Origin: Pontiellaceae bacterium
GTDB taxonomy: Bacteria > Verrucomicrobiota > Kiritimatiellia > Kiritimatiellales > Pontiellaceae
Length of the DNA: 32,757 bases
Direction of reading: 5' to 3'
NCBI GenBank assembly: GCA_016937945.1
Contig: JAFGVP010000147.1
Coordinates: forward strand, 1-32,757
The notes under the pieces were generated by a model that was not told the DNA's origin, searched no databases, and saw nothing but the letters and a program-made list of their open reading frames with translations. Within the stretch, counting starts at the first letter, position 1, and the number at the start of each line of letters is the position of its first letter. Shown here piece by piece: positions 1 to 7,979 of this stretch. Made by a program: the position numbers and the translations under genes.

Positions 1-44
1 GGAACTGGGTATATGGAACAGACATCGAAAAACTTAATAAAACC

Positions 45-69
45 GGGCGTTCATAATCGGGTAACGCCC
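45..69. repeat. 7-bp perfect inverted repeat (hairpin)
   Basis: GGGCGTT at 45-51 and AACGCCC at 63-69 are perfect complements around an 11-base loop. No T-run follows, so it is not a convincing intrinsic terminator. It lies upstream of the transposase remnant and may belong to that element or to the end of a gene outside the window. Confidence 0.4.
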
Positions 70-106
70 TCTATGGGATGACAGTGAATGTATTTCATTA
101 TTCTGT

Positions 107-162
107 ATCCAACGTCCGGTGTGACCTGACCGGGACATAAACGCCTTCGATAGACGTTGGGT
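107..162. repeat. Inverted repeat with attC-like ends
   Basis: A perfect 8-bp inverted repeat (CCAACGTC at 109-116, GACGTTGG at 153-160) encloses a shorter one (CCGGT at 116-120, ACCGG at 129-133). The outermost heptamers, ATCCAAC at 107-113 and GTTGGGT at 156-162, fit the integron attC consensus RYYYAAC...GTTRRRY. The size (56 bp) is close to the smallest known attC sites. The inner arms are asymmetric, however, with about 20 unpaired bases on the right side. It could equally be a transposon-end structure or a hairpin of the element that follows. No integrase gene or second site is visible. Confidence 0.3.
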
Positions 163-227
163 TTTCCGGGTAAGGTCTATCCCTGATGGGGAGTCTATTT
201 ATGTGTGTTTGGCTGAATGATTATTTC

Positions 228-823
228 ATGGAAAAAGCAGATGCAAGAAAAAGCCCGGCCGGTCTTTATGAACGGCGAAAGCAAGTGATCCGCCTCTATC
301 GTGATGGATACCGTCCCGGCAGGATTTCCGAGTTGAGCGGATTGAGCCGCGGGTCGGTCAATACCGCCATAAATCTTTACAAGGAAGATGGTGTTTCTTC
401 CCTGAAACCCAGGACCAGGGGGCGAAGGACCGGCATGTGCCGCAGACTGGACGCGGAACAGGAAAAACGACTTCAACAGCTCATCTGCGAAAAGCGGCCC
501 GAACAGTTGAAAATGGACTTTGCCCTGTGGACGCGGGCAGCAGTCAGGGAGCTGAGATCGGGCACGAGTTCGGACTCGATATACCCATCCGATCCGTCGG
601 AGAATATCTGCGTCGCTGGGGTTTCACGCCGCAAAAGCCCATCAAGCGCGCTTATGAACGGCAGCCCCTGGCTGTGCGCAAATGGTTGGATGAATAATAT
701 CCGACCATCGAAAAGCGGGCCGTTGCGGAGAGCGCCGAAATCCATTGGGAAGACGAGACGTCCATCATGAATACAGATGTGAGGGGGCGCAGTTATGGTG
801 GAGACACTGGGATTGCGCTTTGA
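228..823 (+). pseudogene. Decayed IS630-family transposase
   Basis: The first ~100 codons, from the ATG at 228, give an IS630-type N-terminus: a helix-turn-helix (ISELSGLSRGSVNTAINLY), a linker with LKPRTRGRR, then the RPEQLKMDFALWTRAAVREL segment. The frame then breaks near 550-556. The matching continuation (HEFGLDIPIRSVGEYLRRWG, then QKPIKRAYE) lies in the frame shifted by +2. Removing one copy of a duplicated GA (ctgaGAtcggg) would restore it, so a 2-bp duplication is the likely cause. A second lesion, TAA at 695-697, interrupts WLDE|YPTIEKRA. The frame then runs through IHWEDETSIMNTDVRGRSY, which contains the first catalytic Asp region of the DDE domain, and stops at 823. The remaining DDE domain is missing or unrecognisably decayed, so this is a dead copy. 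Confidence 0.85.
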
Positions 824-1114
824 CAGGATTACAGGATAAACCAGATCAAATCCGGTGCATCACAGGAGGAATAGCTTTTTATAGTGTTGAGTTGCAATGG
901 ATCGCGGGAATTTATGGTGGGGATGACCGATCGGTGGGATGAGGAGAATTCTTTTGGAGGCATGATCCAGATGATCCTGTTGTCCTGACGAAAAACCATC
1001 ATTCACCACAAAAATATACGTAGAGCCAAAAAATAACGAAAAAAAAGGAATAAGGCAGTGGTCATATTCGACTCCTTAAGCAAAGGAACCCGAATCGGTT
1101 TCGGAAGGAGTACT
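824..1114. other. Gene-free stretch, possible transposase tail
   Basis: No open reading frame here is convincing. Short stretches in shifting frames faintly recall later IS630 motifs: NGSREFMV near 895-920, and IIHHKNIR near 995-1020, which resembles the NxxVHHxK motif of that family. This suggests the transposase tail continues here with several indels. The evidence is weak. A ribosome binding site for the next gene sits at its right edge (GGAAGGAG, 1103-1110). Confidence 0.35.
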
Positions 1115-1558
1115 ATGAACGATAACCCATTTTATGATTTACGATGGTGGTCTGACTTTCTCTCGGCGGACGATATGACGCAGGGCGAGCTGCTTATTGA
1201 GGCGCTGTGTTCGTTACAGGGATTGAGTTATTCTGAATATACGCAGCTGGCGTCTTTGCTGACAGATTGTCCGCGCGGCTGCCGAAGCAGCGGATATAAC
1301 GGGGCATTTGACGAGCGCTATCTTTATCCGCTCTATATCAATTATGAAGTTACGCTGACCCAGACCGAGGGACGGCTTGAGTTGTACGCGGTGGATCGCC
1401 ATCGGCTTTTCTTCGATAAGACCCTGCTTATTTCCAATGCCCGCCATGATGTCGACTGGCATAAGCTGCATGAGGCTGTTAAGGATGAAATCCGGGCGAT
1501 GTATCCGCACATTAACGGCTGGCATGCCAATGAATTGATCTGGAATGCCTATCTCTGA
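1115..1558 (+). CDS. Hypothetical protein, 147 aa
   Basis: I do not recognise this protein. The ATG at 1115 was chosen because GGAAGGAG at 1103-1110 lies 4 bases upstream; an in-frame start at 1058 has no such site. The product is soluble, with no signal peptide or membrane segment. It is rich in aromatic residues and histidines (for example NARHDVDWHKLHEAV and YPHINGWHANELIW) and has two cysteines close together (CPRGC) near residue 52. It stands alone between the transposase remnant and the convergent dGTPase-like gene and may be accessory. No function is proposed. Confidence 0.65.
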   Translation: MNDNPFYDLRWWSDFLSADDMTQGELLIEALCSLQGLSYSEYTQLASLLTDCPRGCRSSGYNGAFDERYLYPLYINYEVTLTQTEGRLELYAVDRHRLFFDKTLLISNARHDVDWHKLHEAVKDEIRAMYPHINGWHANELIWNAYL

Positions 1559-1596
1559 GGCGTTCTATTGGATAAGAAGTAACGGCCGCCAGTCAA

Positions 1597-2748
1597 TTAC
1601 TGTCGGCAAAATCGTTCGTATTCTTCGATCGCGTAACGATCCGTACAGCCGGCAACATAGTCGCAGACCGTGCGCCAGAGTCCTTCTTCTTCAATCCGCG
1701 CACGGGCCTTTTTCCCCATGGTTTCCGGTTGCTCGATATAGTGGAGGAACAGCCGGCGCATCATGCTAACCGATTGTCGCGTTGCGTCGGCCACCCCATG
1801 GTGAAAATAGAGGTTTTCAAACATGAAGGCCGTGAATTCATCCAGTATGCCTTTCATTACGGGACTGAAATCCACGATGCGTTCCGGCGCGGTCATGACC
1901 ATTTTTGGTGAGTCCGGCGCATGCTGTTCCAGTTTTTCATAGGCGTGCCGGGTGACATCAACCATCTGCAGCTCCAGCATGGAGCGGATCGTCGCACGGA
2001 CAAACTGATCCTGAGATAGGCTAGGATAACGGTTGCGCGTTTCCGAGGCCGCCATGCGCCAGAATTCGGTGGTTTCAAGCTGGGCTAAGGTAACAATTCC
2101 CGCCTCAAGGCCATCGTCCACGTCGTGGGAGTGATACGTCATGTCATCGGCAATGTCCGCAATCTGCGCCTCGATGGCCTGAAACGGACCGATCGGGTAT
2201 CCGTCCAGCGAGGCTCCTTCAATATGGGCTTCGTGCTTAAGCAGTCCGGCGCGGACCTCCCAGCTCAGATTCAGTCCTCGAAATCCGGGATAGGGCGACT
2301 CCACGACTTCAATGCAGCGCAGACTCTGCAGATTATGGTCAAAGCCGCCATGGTTGCCCATGAGTTCGTCAAGTGCGTCTTCGCCAGCGTGGCCGAACGG
2401 GCTGTGGCCGATGTCGTGCGCCAGGCAGATGCATTCGGTCAGGTCTTCGTTGGCCCGCAGGATACGCGCGAGCGTTCGACCCACCGCCGACATCTCCATC
2501 GTGTGCGTGAGGCGGGTCCGATAGTGGTCGGCGGTTCCGTTTACAAAAACCTGCGTCTTGTATTCCAGGCGCCGGAAGCAGCGGCTGTGGAAAATTCGGT
2601 CGCGATCCCGTGCAAAACAGCTGCGCAGCGGGTGGGGCGGTTCGTCGTGTTTTCGGCCTTTGCTTTCTGCGCTTTTTGCCGCGATTGCAGAAAGAAGAAC
2701 AAATTCAATTTCTTCCTGCTCTTTTCTCGACTGTGTTTCTCTGCCCAT
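1597..2748 (-). CDS. dgt: dGTPase-like HD-domain triphosphohydrolase
   Basis: 383 aa, soluble. It belongs to the HD superfamily of deoxynucleoside triphosphate triphosphohydrolases, which convert dGTP (or other dNTPs) to the nucleoside plus triphosphate. Visible hallmarks are the N-terminal RDRDRIFHSRCFRRLEYKTQVF block (about residues 48-69), His82 in TRLTHTMEMS, the metal-binding H111-D112 in AHDIGHSPFGH, and the later D-rich segment ADIADDMTYHSHDVDD that supplies the fourth ligand. The length fits the shorter dGTPase-like subgroup rather than the ~500-aa E. coli enzyme, so substrate specificity is uncertain. The start codon at 2748 has no clear Shine-Dalgarno sequence. It is convergent with the hypothetical gene on its 3' side and divergent from the GYF-RDD operon, with 86 bp between the starts. 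Confidence 0.9.
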   Translation of the reverse strand: MGRETQSRKEQEEIEFVLLSAIAAKSAESKGRKHDEPPHPLRSCFARDRDRIFHSRCFRRLEYKTQVFVNGTADHYRTRLTHTMEMSAVGRTLARILRANEDLTECICLAHDIGHSPFGHAGEDALDELMGNHGGFDHNLQSLRCIEVVESPYPGFRGLNLSWEVRAGLLKHEAHIEGASLDGYPIGPFQAIEAQIADIADDMTYHSHDVDDGLEAGIVTLAQLETTEFWRMAASETRNRYPSLSQDQFVRATIRSMLELQMVDVTRHAYEKLEQHAPDSPKMVMTAPERIVDFSPVMKGILDEFTAFMFENLYFHHGVADATRQSVSMMRRLFLHYIEQPETMGKKARARIEEEGLWRTVCDYVAGCTDRYAIEEYERFCRQ

Positions 2749-2834
2749 GTAGTTTTTTCAAGCTGTCGTTTCTTACGGGGAATACAGTTCAATGGTTGGG
2801 TGTAGATGTCAATTCGTTAACCACAGGGACTTCA

Positions 2835-3581
2835 ATGAAGTGGTATTTTGTCAAAGACGGCAGTCAGGTCGGCCCGTTCTCGCAGGCCGGTTTTCTGGAA
2901 CACGTGGAACGCGGAGAAATCAAAAAGGATACACTGGTCTGGAATCAGGACATGCTGGACTGGTGTGCATACAAGGATCTTCCGGATACAATCGGGGAGA
3001 AGCTTCTGCAGGATGAACAGTCCCCAGACGCCAAATGCTCCATGTGCGGCAAACCGTTTGGTGCGGATGAGATGATTTCATTCGAAGGTAAACAGGTCTG
3101 CGCCAACTGCAAGGGAACGTTTGTTCAGCAGATTCGGGAAAACTCCGATATCAAGACCCGCGTTTCCATGGAGTATGCTGGTTTCTGGCGTAGATTCGTC
3201 GCGGTATTCATTGATAGCATCATCATGAATGTTGTCACGATACCGGGCAATCTGGGGTTTCAGTATTTCATGGTCCACGTGGACGAGGGGGCGCTTTTCG
3301 GCGTGCTGGCAGCACTTTGCTATATTCTAATGGTTTTTGTTCCTGCCTTGTATTGGATCCTGATGCACGGAAAATTCGGTGCTACAGTTGGTAAAAAGGC
3401 TATGGGAATCCGGGTTATCATGGCAGACGGAAGCCGAATGACTTGGGGGCGTACCATCGGGCGCTATTTTTCGACGATGCTCAGCTCGATTCTATGTATT
3501 GGTTATATCATGGCCGGCTTTGACGAGGAAAAGCGGGCCTTGCATGATCGTATCTGCAATACGCGTGTTATACGCGTCTAG
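2835..3581 (+). CDS. GYF_2 - zinc knuckle - RDD membrane protein
   Basis: 248 aa from the ATG at 2835. An open frame extends upstream, but it only shadows the dGTPase gene. There are three modules. Residues 1-50 are a GYF_2 domain, opening MKWYFVKDGSQVGPF and containing W36 and W43. Residues 68-92 hold a four-cysteine zinc knuckle (C68/C71 and C89/C92). Residues 114-245 are an RDD domain with the FWRRFVAVFID motif (Arg119/Asp127), about three membrane segments, GATVGKKAMGIRV, and a terminal RALHDRI motif. GYF_2 domains are thought to bind proline-rich peptides. RDD proteins are integral membrane proteins of mostly unknown role, some linked to ion transport. It heads the twelve-gene operon and shares its RDD fold with the gene at 11272. 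The combination suggests a membrane adaptor (inference). Confidence 0.85.
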   Translation: MKWYFVKDGSQVGPFSQAGFLEHVERGEIKKDTLVWNQDMLDWCAYKDLPDTIGEKLLQDEQSPDAKCSMCGKPFGADEMISFEGKQVCANCKGTFVQQIRENSDIKTRVSMEYAGFWRRFVAVFIDSIIMNVVTIPGNLGFQYFMVHVDEGALFGVLAALCYILMVFVPALYWILMHGKFGATVGKKAMGIRVIMADGSRMTWGRTIGRYFSTMLSSILCIGYIMAGFDEEKRALHDRICNTRVIRV

Positions 3582-3587
3582 TTCGTC

Positions 3588-4178
3588 ATGAACCGATTTA
3601 ACGTGAAATGCCCGGAATGCACCTACCCGCTAGCGGCGGAGCATTACAACACGCCTGTGGGCCATCAGGTTTGCGGAAACTGCCTGTCCAAGGTCGTGGT
3701 GCATGCGCTGCCCGCGCTCTATCGGAAGAAACAGAGCGGGGCGTCGGCTCAAGAGGCTGGGCTTGACGATGCCGGATGCTATTTTCATGAATCAAAGAAA
3801 GCGGCGCATGTCTGCGATTCATGTGGGCGCTTTCTGTGTGAGCTGTGCGCGCTCCCGATGGGTGAGGAGACGCTTTGCACGTCCTGTCTGGAACATCATC
3901 GCAGCGAATCATCATCCCGGCACGACTTTATTCCTCGTCAGTTTCGTTATGACAGGCTTGCGCTGGGATTGGCTATAATCCCGCTGGTCTATTTCCCGCT
4001 GACCTTGTTCACCGCACCTGCGGTCCTGTTTATTGTCCTTCGTTACCGGAAGAAGGAACTCTTCATGGCGCAGCATGTTAAGGGACGCATGGTAACCGCG
4101 TTTATTCTGGGGCTCCTAGAAGTCCTCGGATGGTTGGTCGCTTTTATCGCTTTGATTGGATGGTTTATCAATGAATGA
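3588..4178 (+). CDS. Double zinc-knuckle membrane protein
   Basis: 196 aa, starting 6 bp after the preceding stop. The cytoplasmic N-terminus has one knuckle (C8/C11, C29/C32) and then a B-box-like cluster (C64, H67, C76, C79, C84, C87, C97, C100, H103/H104; core CDSCGRFLCELC). Two hydrophobic stretches follow (about 124-150 and 168-193), and the protein ends just after the second. No enzymatic motif is visible. B-box-like motifs normally bind two zinc ions and mediate protein contacts, so a role as a membrane-anchored scaffold is plausible but is inference. The stop overlaps the next start (ATGAATGA), so translation is probably coupled. Confidence 0.8.
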   Translation: MNRFNVKCPECTYPLAAEHYNTPVGHQVCGNCLSKVVVHALPALYRKKQSGASAQEAGLDDAGCYFHESKKAAHVCDSCGRFLCELCALPMGEETLCTSCLEHHRSESSSRHDFIPRQFRYDRLALGLAIIPLVYFPLTLFTAPAVLFIVLRYRKKELFMAQHVKGRMVTAFILGLLEVLGWLVAFIALIGWFINE

Positions 4179-4752
4179 GCCTTCTGAATACAGGAAGATG
4201 AATCGAGGCAGTCGGGCCCGGCTGTCTCTCCAGCGCATATGGATCGGGCGGGATCACCTGTTACTGATTCGGGCGTCCGGTTGGAATGAAGTGTATCGGC
4301 GCTTCTACTTCGAAGACATCCAGTCTTTCACCATGATCTGGTCGCGGGGCTATGTCATCTGGGGCATTCTGCTGCCATTGCTCGCATTGATTCTGTTCGC
4401 CATGGTCTGGTCCTGGGGGGCGCGGATTGCGGCCGGCATTACCGGCGGAGTTTTTCTGATGCTCTGGATGGTACACCTGCTCAAGGGGCGCACGTGTAAA
4501 TGCTGGCTGCAGACGGGCATCAACAATGAGCGTCTGCATATGCTGAAAAGGGTCTCGCATGCCCGGAAGTTCTGGGAACAGGTCGAGCCGCTTCTCATTG
4601 CGGCCCAGGGCGATTTTTCGCTGGAAGAGATGGACGCCGTCGGCATGTTTCCCGATCGTAAAATGAGGCCGGTGCCGCCCGCCGTTCCGCGTGTGGATGA
4701 CCCGAACGCCGGCGCGGAAGGTGCCTCCGATGAAACGGCGGTGGTAAACTGA
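4171..4752 (+). CDS. Two-TM membrane protein, possible bacterial PH fold
   Basis: 193 aa; the start at 4171 overlaps the previous stop. An N-terminal basic stretch leads into WIGRDHLLLIRASGWNEVYRRF and FEDIQSFTM, a strand-rich pattern like that preceding the membrane hairpin in bacterial PH-type proteins. Two membrane segments lie at about 61-80 and 85-103. A cytoplasmic tail follows, ending in a Pro/Ala/Asp-rich segment (about residues 160-193). Unlike its two neighbours it has no zinc-knuckle pattern. Its position between two zinc-knuckle membrane proteins suggests it belongs to the same assembly. The family assignment is tentative. Confidence 0.7.
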   Translation: MNEPSEYRKMNRGSRARLSLQRIWIGRDHLLLIRASGWNEVYRRFYFEDIQSFTMIWSRGYVIWGILLPLLALILFAMVWSWGARIAAGITGGVFLMLWMVHLLKGRTCKCWLQTGINNERLHMLKRVSHARKFWEQVEPLLIAAQGDFSLEEMDAVGMFPDRKMRPVPPAVPRVDDPNAGAEGASDETAVVN

Positions 4753-5081
4753 TGGAGACGCTGTATAGAAGCCGATGCATCAACCATGAAGGACGCGAAG
4801 CCGTAGCCCGCTGTCCGGAATGCGGCCATTTTTTCTGCCGCGAATGCATCACCGAACATGACGGCATGGTGATCTGTGCAGTTTGTCTACAGCACCGATC
4901 TTCGAACCGGGATGAGTCAGAACCGCAGCATCGCATGGCTCATGCGTTGGAGCGGTTCGCATTGGGACTCAAGTTTATCTGCGGTCTTTTCGTTTTCTGG
5001 CTGGTACTTTACGCCATCGGTCAGGTTCTGATTTCCATTCCGGAAGATTTTCACTCCGGTAAAATATGGAGCGAATTCTGA
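4752..5081 (+). CDS. Small B-box-like zinc-finger membrane protein
   Basis: 109 aa, with its start in a TGATG overlap with the preceding stop. Residues 9-48 form a B-box-like zinc module: C9, H12, C21/C24, C29/C32, C42/C45 and H48, with core CPECGHFFCREC. A single membrane segment spans about 71-95, followed by a short tail. It closely resembles the second zinc module of the protein at 3588, so the two may be paralogues, one shortened. It has no catalytic motif. Its 3' end overlaps the next gene, again as TGATG. Confidence 0.8.
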   Translation: METLYRSRCINHEGREAVARCPECGHFFCRECITEHDGMVICAVCLQHRSSNRDESEPQHRMAHALERFALGLKFICGLFVFWLVLYAIGQVLISIPEDFHSGKIWSEF

Positions 5082-6742
5082 TGGTCCGTCAACAGGACAA
5101 CGAAGGCGAGGGATGCATTGACCTGCTCGAGCGGGCCGTATTTCTATTGCGCTCTATTCCCCTTCATGGATTTCTCCTCTACTATGCCGGCGCAATTCCG
5201 TTTCTCATAGGCCTGCTCTTTTTCATTGCGGATATGTCTGCGAGTCCATTTGCCAAAGGGCATTGTGCCGCTGCCTCGCTCGGCGTGACCCTGCTGTATA
5301 TCTGGATGCGCACGTGGCATACGCTTTTCTGCAGGCGACTGTTGAATGAATTCGGGCTGGCGGAAGCGGTCCGGCACCCGCTCCGTATGGTCTTTCGACT
5401 CGCCGCCTTTCATATGATTTATTCGAGCTGGAGCATTATTATTCTGCCGCTTTCCATGGTTATTGCGCTTCCGTATGCCTGGGTGCTCGCCTATTTGAAT
5501 AATCTCTGCATGGTGGATACGGAAGAGAAATCCTTTAAAGAGGCGGCCGCCCATGCCCGCCGATCGAGCCGCCCGTGGCCCGTGCAGAATCATTATGTGG
5601 TATTGATTCTCGGCGTTTGCTGGATGGTGGTTGTGATTAATCTTATCACGGCCCTGATTCAGGGACCGAACCTGCTTAAACAGATTGCCGGTGTGGAAAC
5701 CTCCTTCTCGCAGATGTCCGGTTGGATGATGAATTCCACTTTTCTCTGCATTGTGATCGCACTTGCTCATTTGGTGATCGATCCCTTGGTAAAGGCCGTC
5801 TATGTAATACGATTTAACCGGATCGACTCCATTACCACCGGAGATGATATTCTTGCTTCGTTGAGGAGGCTTCCTCCGAAAAGACGACTTGCCGGAGCCG
5901 GACGGGCCATTGCGGTATTGGGTTTCCTGCTCTTGCTTCAACCGGTTCAGCCGGCATGGTCCGATGCATCGGGTGAATCATCCATATCGGTCGAACAACT
6001 TGACCGGACGATTGATGATGTCATGACGGAACGGGAGTTTACCTGGCGCATGCCGCGTGATTATGTGGTAGACGAAGATCTTGAGTCCGGTTTTTTTCAG
6101 CAGTTTTCGCGGTCCGTTGCCGATTGGGTCGAGGCGTCGTTTGAAAAAATCGGAGAGTGGATTGACCGGTTTTATGATTGGCTGACGCGGCATGATGAGG
6201 ACCGGTCGGAAAAGGACCGGAACCGAAACAACGGGGGGCTGAGTCCGGAATTCTTTAAGGGGCTGTCGGTTGTTCTTCTGGTGGCTCTCGTGGCTGTGCT
6301 GATCTATGCCATCGTCCGAATGATTATGAACCGCCATGGCGGAGTGGGGGATGTGCGCGAGGCACAGCCGGTAAGGGTTTCCGTGGATCTGGATGCTGAA
6401 GATCTGGTTGCCACGCTCCTTGAAGAAGACGAGTGGGTACGCCTGGCCCGTGAGATGGCGGCGGGCGGAGAGCTGCGGAAGTCGATTCGCGCCTGGTTTC
6501 TTGCTGCGGTTTCGGCTCTTTCACATCGCGATCTGCTGGCGGTTAAGCGCTCAAAATCCAATTTGGACTATAGACGGGAGCTTGCGCGGCGTGCGCGCCG
6601 GCGCCCGGAGTTGATCCCGCTTTTTGACGACAGCATCATGGTTTACGAGCGTGCGTGGTATGGACTGCATGCCGTAATGCAGGATGACCTTGTCCGTATG
6701 GAAAAGAATCTGGAGGGGCTGCGCCGTGAAGAAATCGCGTAA
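5081..6742 (+). CDS. Polytopic membrane protein with C-terminal DUF4129
   Basis: 553 aa from the ATG at 5081 (TGATG overlap); an alternative ATG at 5066 would add five residues. The N-terminal half has about six hydrophobic segments (roughly residues 30-290). A charged Trp-rich linker follows (WVEASFEKIGEWIDRFYDWL), then another membrane helix at about 393-414. The C-terminal domain, about residues 435-550, matches DUF4129 (RKSIRAWFLAAVSAL, DYRRELARRARRRPELIPLF, ERAWYG). DUF4129 proteins are typically encoded beside MoxR and DUF58 genes, as here, and some are fused to transglutaminase domains. No transglutaminase is present. It probably acts in the membrane with the downstream MoxR ATPase (inference from context). 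Confidence 0.85.
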   Translation: MVRQQDNEGEGCIDLLERAVFLLRSIPLHGFLLYYAGAIPFLIGLLFFIADMSASPFAKGHCAAASLGVTLLYIWMRTWHTLFCRRLLNEFGLAEAVRHPLRMVFRLAAFHMIYSSWSIIILPLSMVIALPYAWVLAYLNNLCMVDTEEKSFKEAAAHARRSSRPWPVQNHYVVLILGVCWMVVVINLITALIQGPNLLKQIAGVETSFSQMSGWMMNSTFLCIVIALAHLVIDPLVKAVYVIRFNRIDSITTGDDILASLRRLPPKRRLAGAGRAIAVLGFLLLLQPVQPAWSDASGESSISVEQLDRTIDDVMTEREFTWRMPRDYVVDEDLESGFFQQFSRSVADWVEASFEKIGEWIDRFYDWLTRHDEDRSEKDRNRNNGGLSPEFFKGLSVVLLVALVAVLIYAIVRMIMNRHGGVGDVREAQPVRVSVDLDAEDLVATLLEEDEWVRLAREMAAGGELRKSIRAWFLAAVSALSHRDLLAVKRSKSNLDYRRELARRARRRPELIPLFDDSIMVYERAWYGLHAVMQDDLVRMEKNLEGLRREEIA

Positions 6743-7979
6743 CATTCCTCTTCTGATGGGAGGGCTCCTGCTGGCGGTGCTGCTTACTTCCGGTCTGCAT
6801 GCCCTGTTTTCCCTACGCTTTTCATCGGGAGATATTTATCCGGCTTATTCCTCGTATCGGGCCGATCCCATGGGCACGAAGATTCTTTTCCGATCGCTGG
6901 AAGAAATGTCGGAGGTTCAGGTCAGTCGGAAGATCCATGCCTGGAAAAGCGCATCATCCGGTCAGGATGCCTGCATGCTGGTACTCGGTGCAAAACCGTA
7001 TGCAGTCCGCTCTTTCCTGGACCGTGATGATGAATGGTGTCAATACCTTTCGTCCGGCGGTCGGCTTATATTGGCATTTCATCCGGAGAGAAAAAAAGGG
7101 TCGGCTTGGCAGGAATTTGAGGCATCTGCCGACGAAGAGGACTCTTCGGATGAAGCGGTCGACGATGCAGAAATCGTCGATGATGGAGTCGCTGCGGACG
7201 ATGGCGAGCTCTCGATGGAGTCGTTGCCTGTAGAAGGATTTAATGTTGACGTTGAATCGTTTGATAACGCGGTCATCAAGGATGAATCGATTGATCATTC
7301 GGCTTTTTCAGAAGGAGACGGTTCGTTCATTCCCTGGCATGGCATAACTTATTTTACGGAGCTGGATGACGGCTGGAAGGTCCTCTATCGGTTTAACGAA
7401 CAGCCCGTTGTAATCGAGCGCGATTGGGGGGGCGGTTCACTGGTCCTGATGAGCGACAGTTACCTGTTCAGCAATGAGTCGATGGTGTTGGATCGCTACA
7501 CCGCTATTCTGATGCGGTTGATCGGATCCCCCCGATGCATTCTCTTTGATGAATATCATCTGGGTGTGGTTTCGCAGGAAAACATCATGATGCTGATTGC
7601 GCGTTATCGGCTGCGCGGCGTGCTGGCAGCGCTGCTGGTGCTGGCCGGACTCTTTATCTGGCAGCGGACGAGTTCGTTGATTCCTCATCATGCCGAGGAA
7701 ATCGGTGAGAATAATACGGTGGGTTCCTGGGTCGGCTCTGGAGACGGGTTCAGGAATCTGCTGGTTCGGCGCATACCGGTGAAAACCCTTGCGGAAACCA
7801 TGGTGGAGGAGTGGCAGGATACCTTTTCCGTCGATCCATCCATGCAGGCTCGTAACGAAACGGTCCGGCAGGTGTATCACCAGATTCTCAAAGAGGGGAG
7901 CAGACCCGATCCGCTGCTCGTTTATAACCGGGTGGTTGAAAAGCTTAAAGAAAGGAAACAGTCATGGCGTACTCAATAG
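6726..7979 (+). CDS. DUF4350 membrane protein with acidic insert
   Basis: 417 aa. The GTG at 6726 is the likely start: GGAGGGG at 6712-6718 is well placed and MKKSRNIPLLMGGLLLAVLL begins the signal-anchor helix. The upstream ATG at 6684 lies deep inside the previous gene. DUF4350 features are YSSYRADPMGTKILFRSLEE after the first helix, then a Rossmann-like GGRLILAFHPE, then CILFDEYHLGV, and a second membrane helix at about 297-312. Between the second and third motifs sits a very acidic, low-complexity insert (about residues 134-197). The family is found with MoxR, DUF58 and DUF4129 genes. Its molecular role is unknown. It overlaps both neighbours, by 17 and 16 bp. Confidence 0.85.
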   Translation: MKKSRNIPLLMGGLLLAVLLTSGLHALFSLRFSSGDIYPAYSSYRADPMGTKILFRSLEEMSEVQVSRKIHAWKSASSGQDACMLVLGAKPYAVRSFLDRDDEWCQYLSSGGRLILAFHPERKKGSAWQEFEASADEEDSSDEAVDDAEIVDDGVAADDGELSMESLPVEGFNVDVESFDNAVIKDESIDHSAFSEGDGSFIPWHGITYFTELDDGWKVLYRFNEQPVVIERDWGGGSLVLMSDSYLFSNESMVLDRYTAILMRLIGSPRCILFDEYHLGVVSQENIMMLIARYRLRGVLAALLVLAGLFIWQRTSSLIPHHAEEIGENNTVGSWVGSGDGFRNLLVRRIPVKTLAETMVEEWQDTFSVDPSMQARNETVRQVYHQILKEGSRPDPLLVYNRVVEKLKERKQSWRTQ

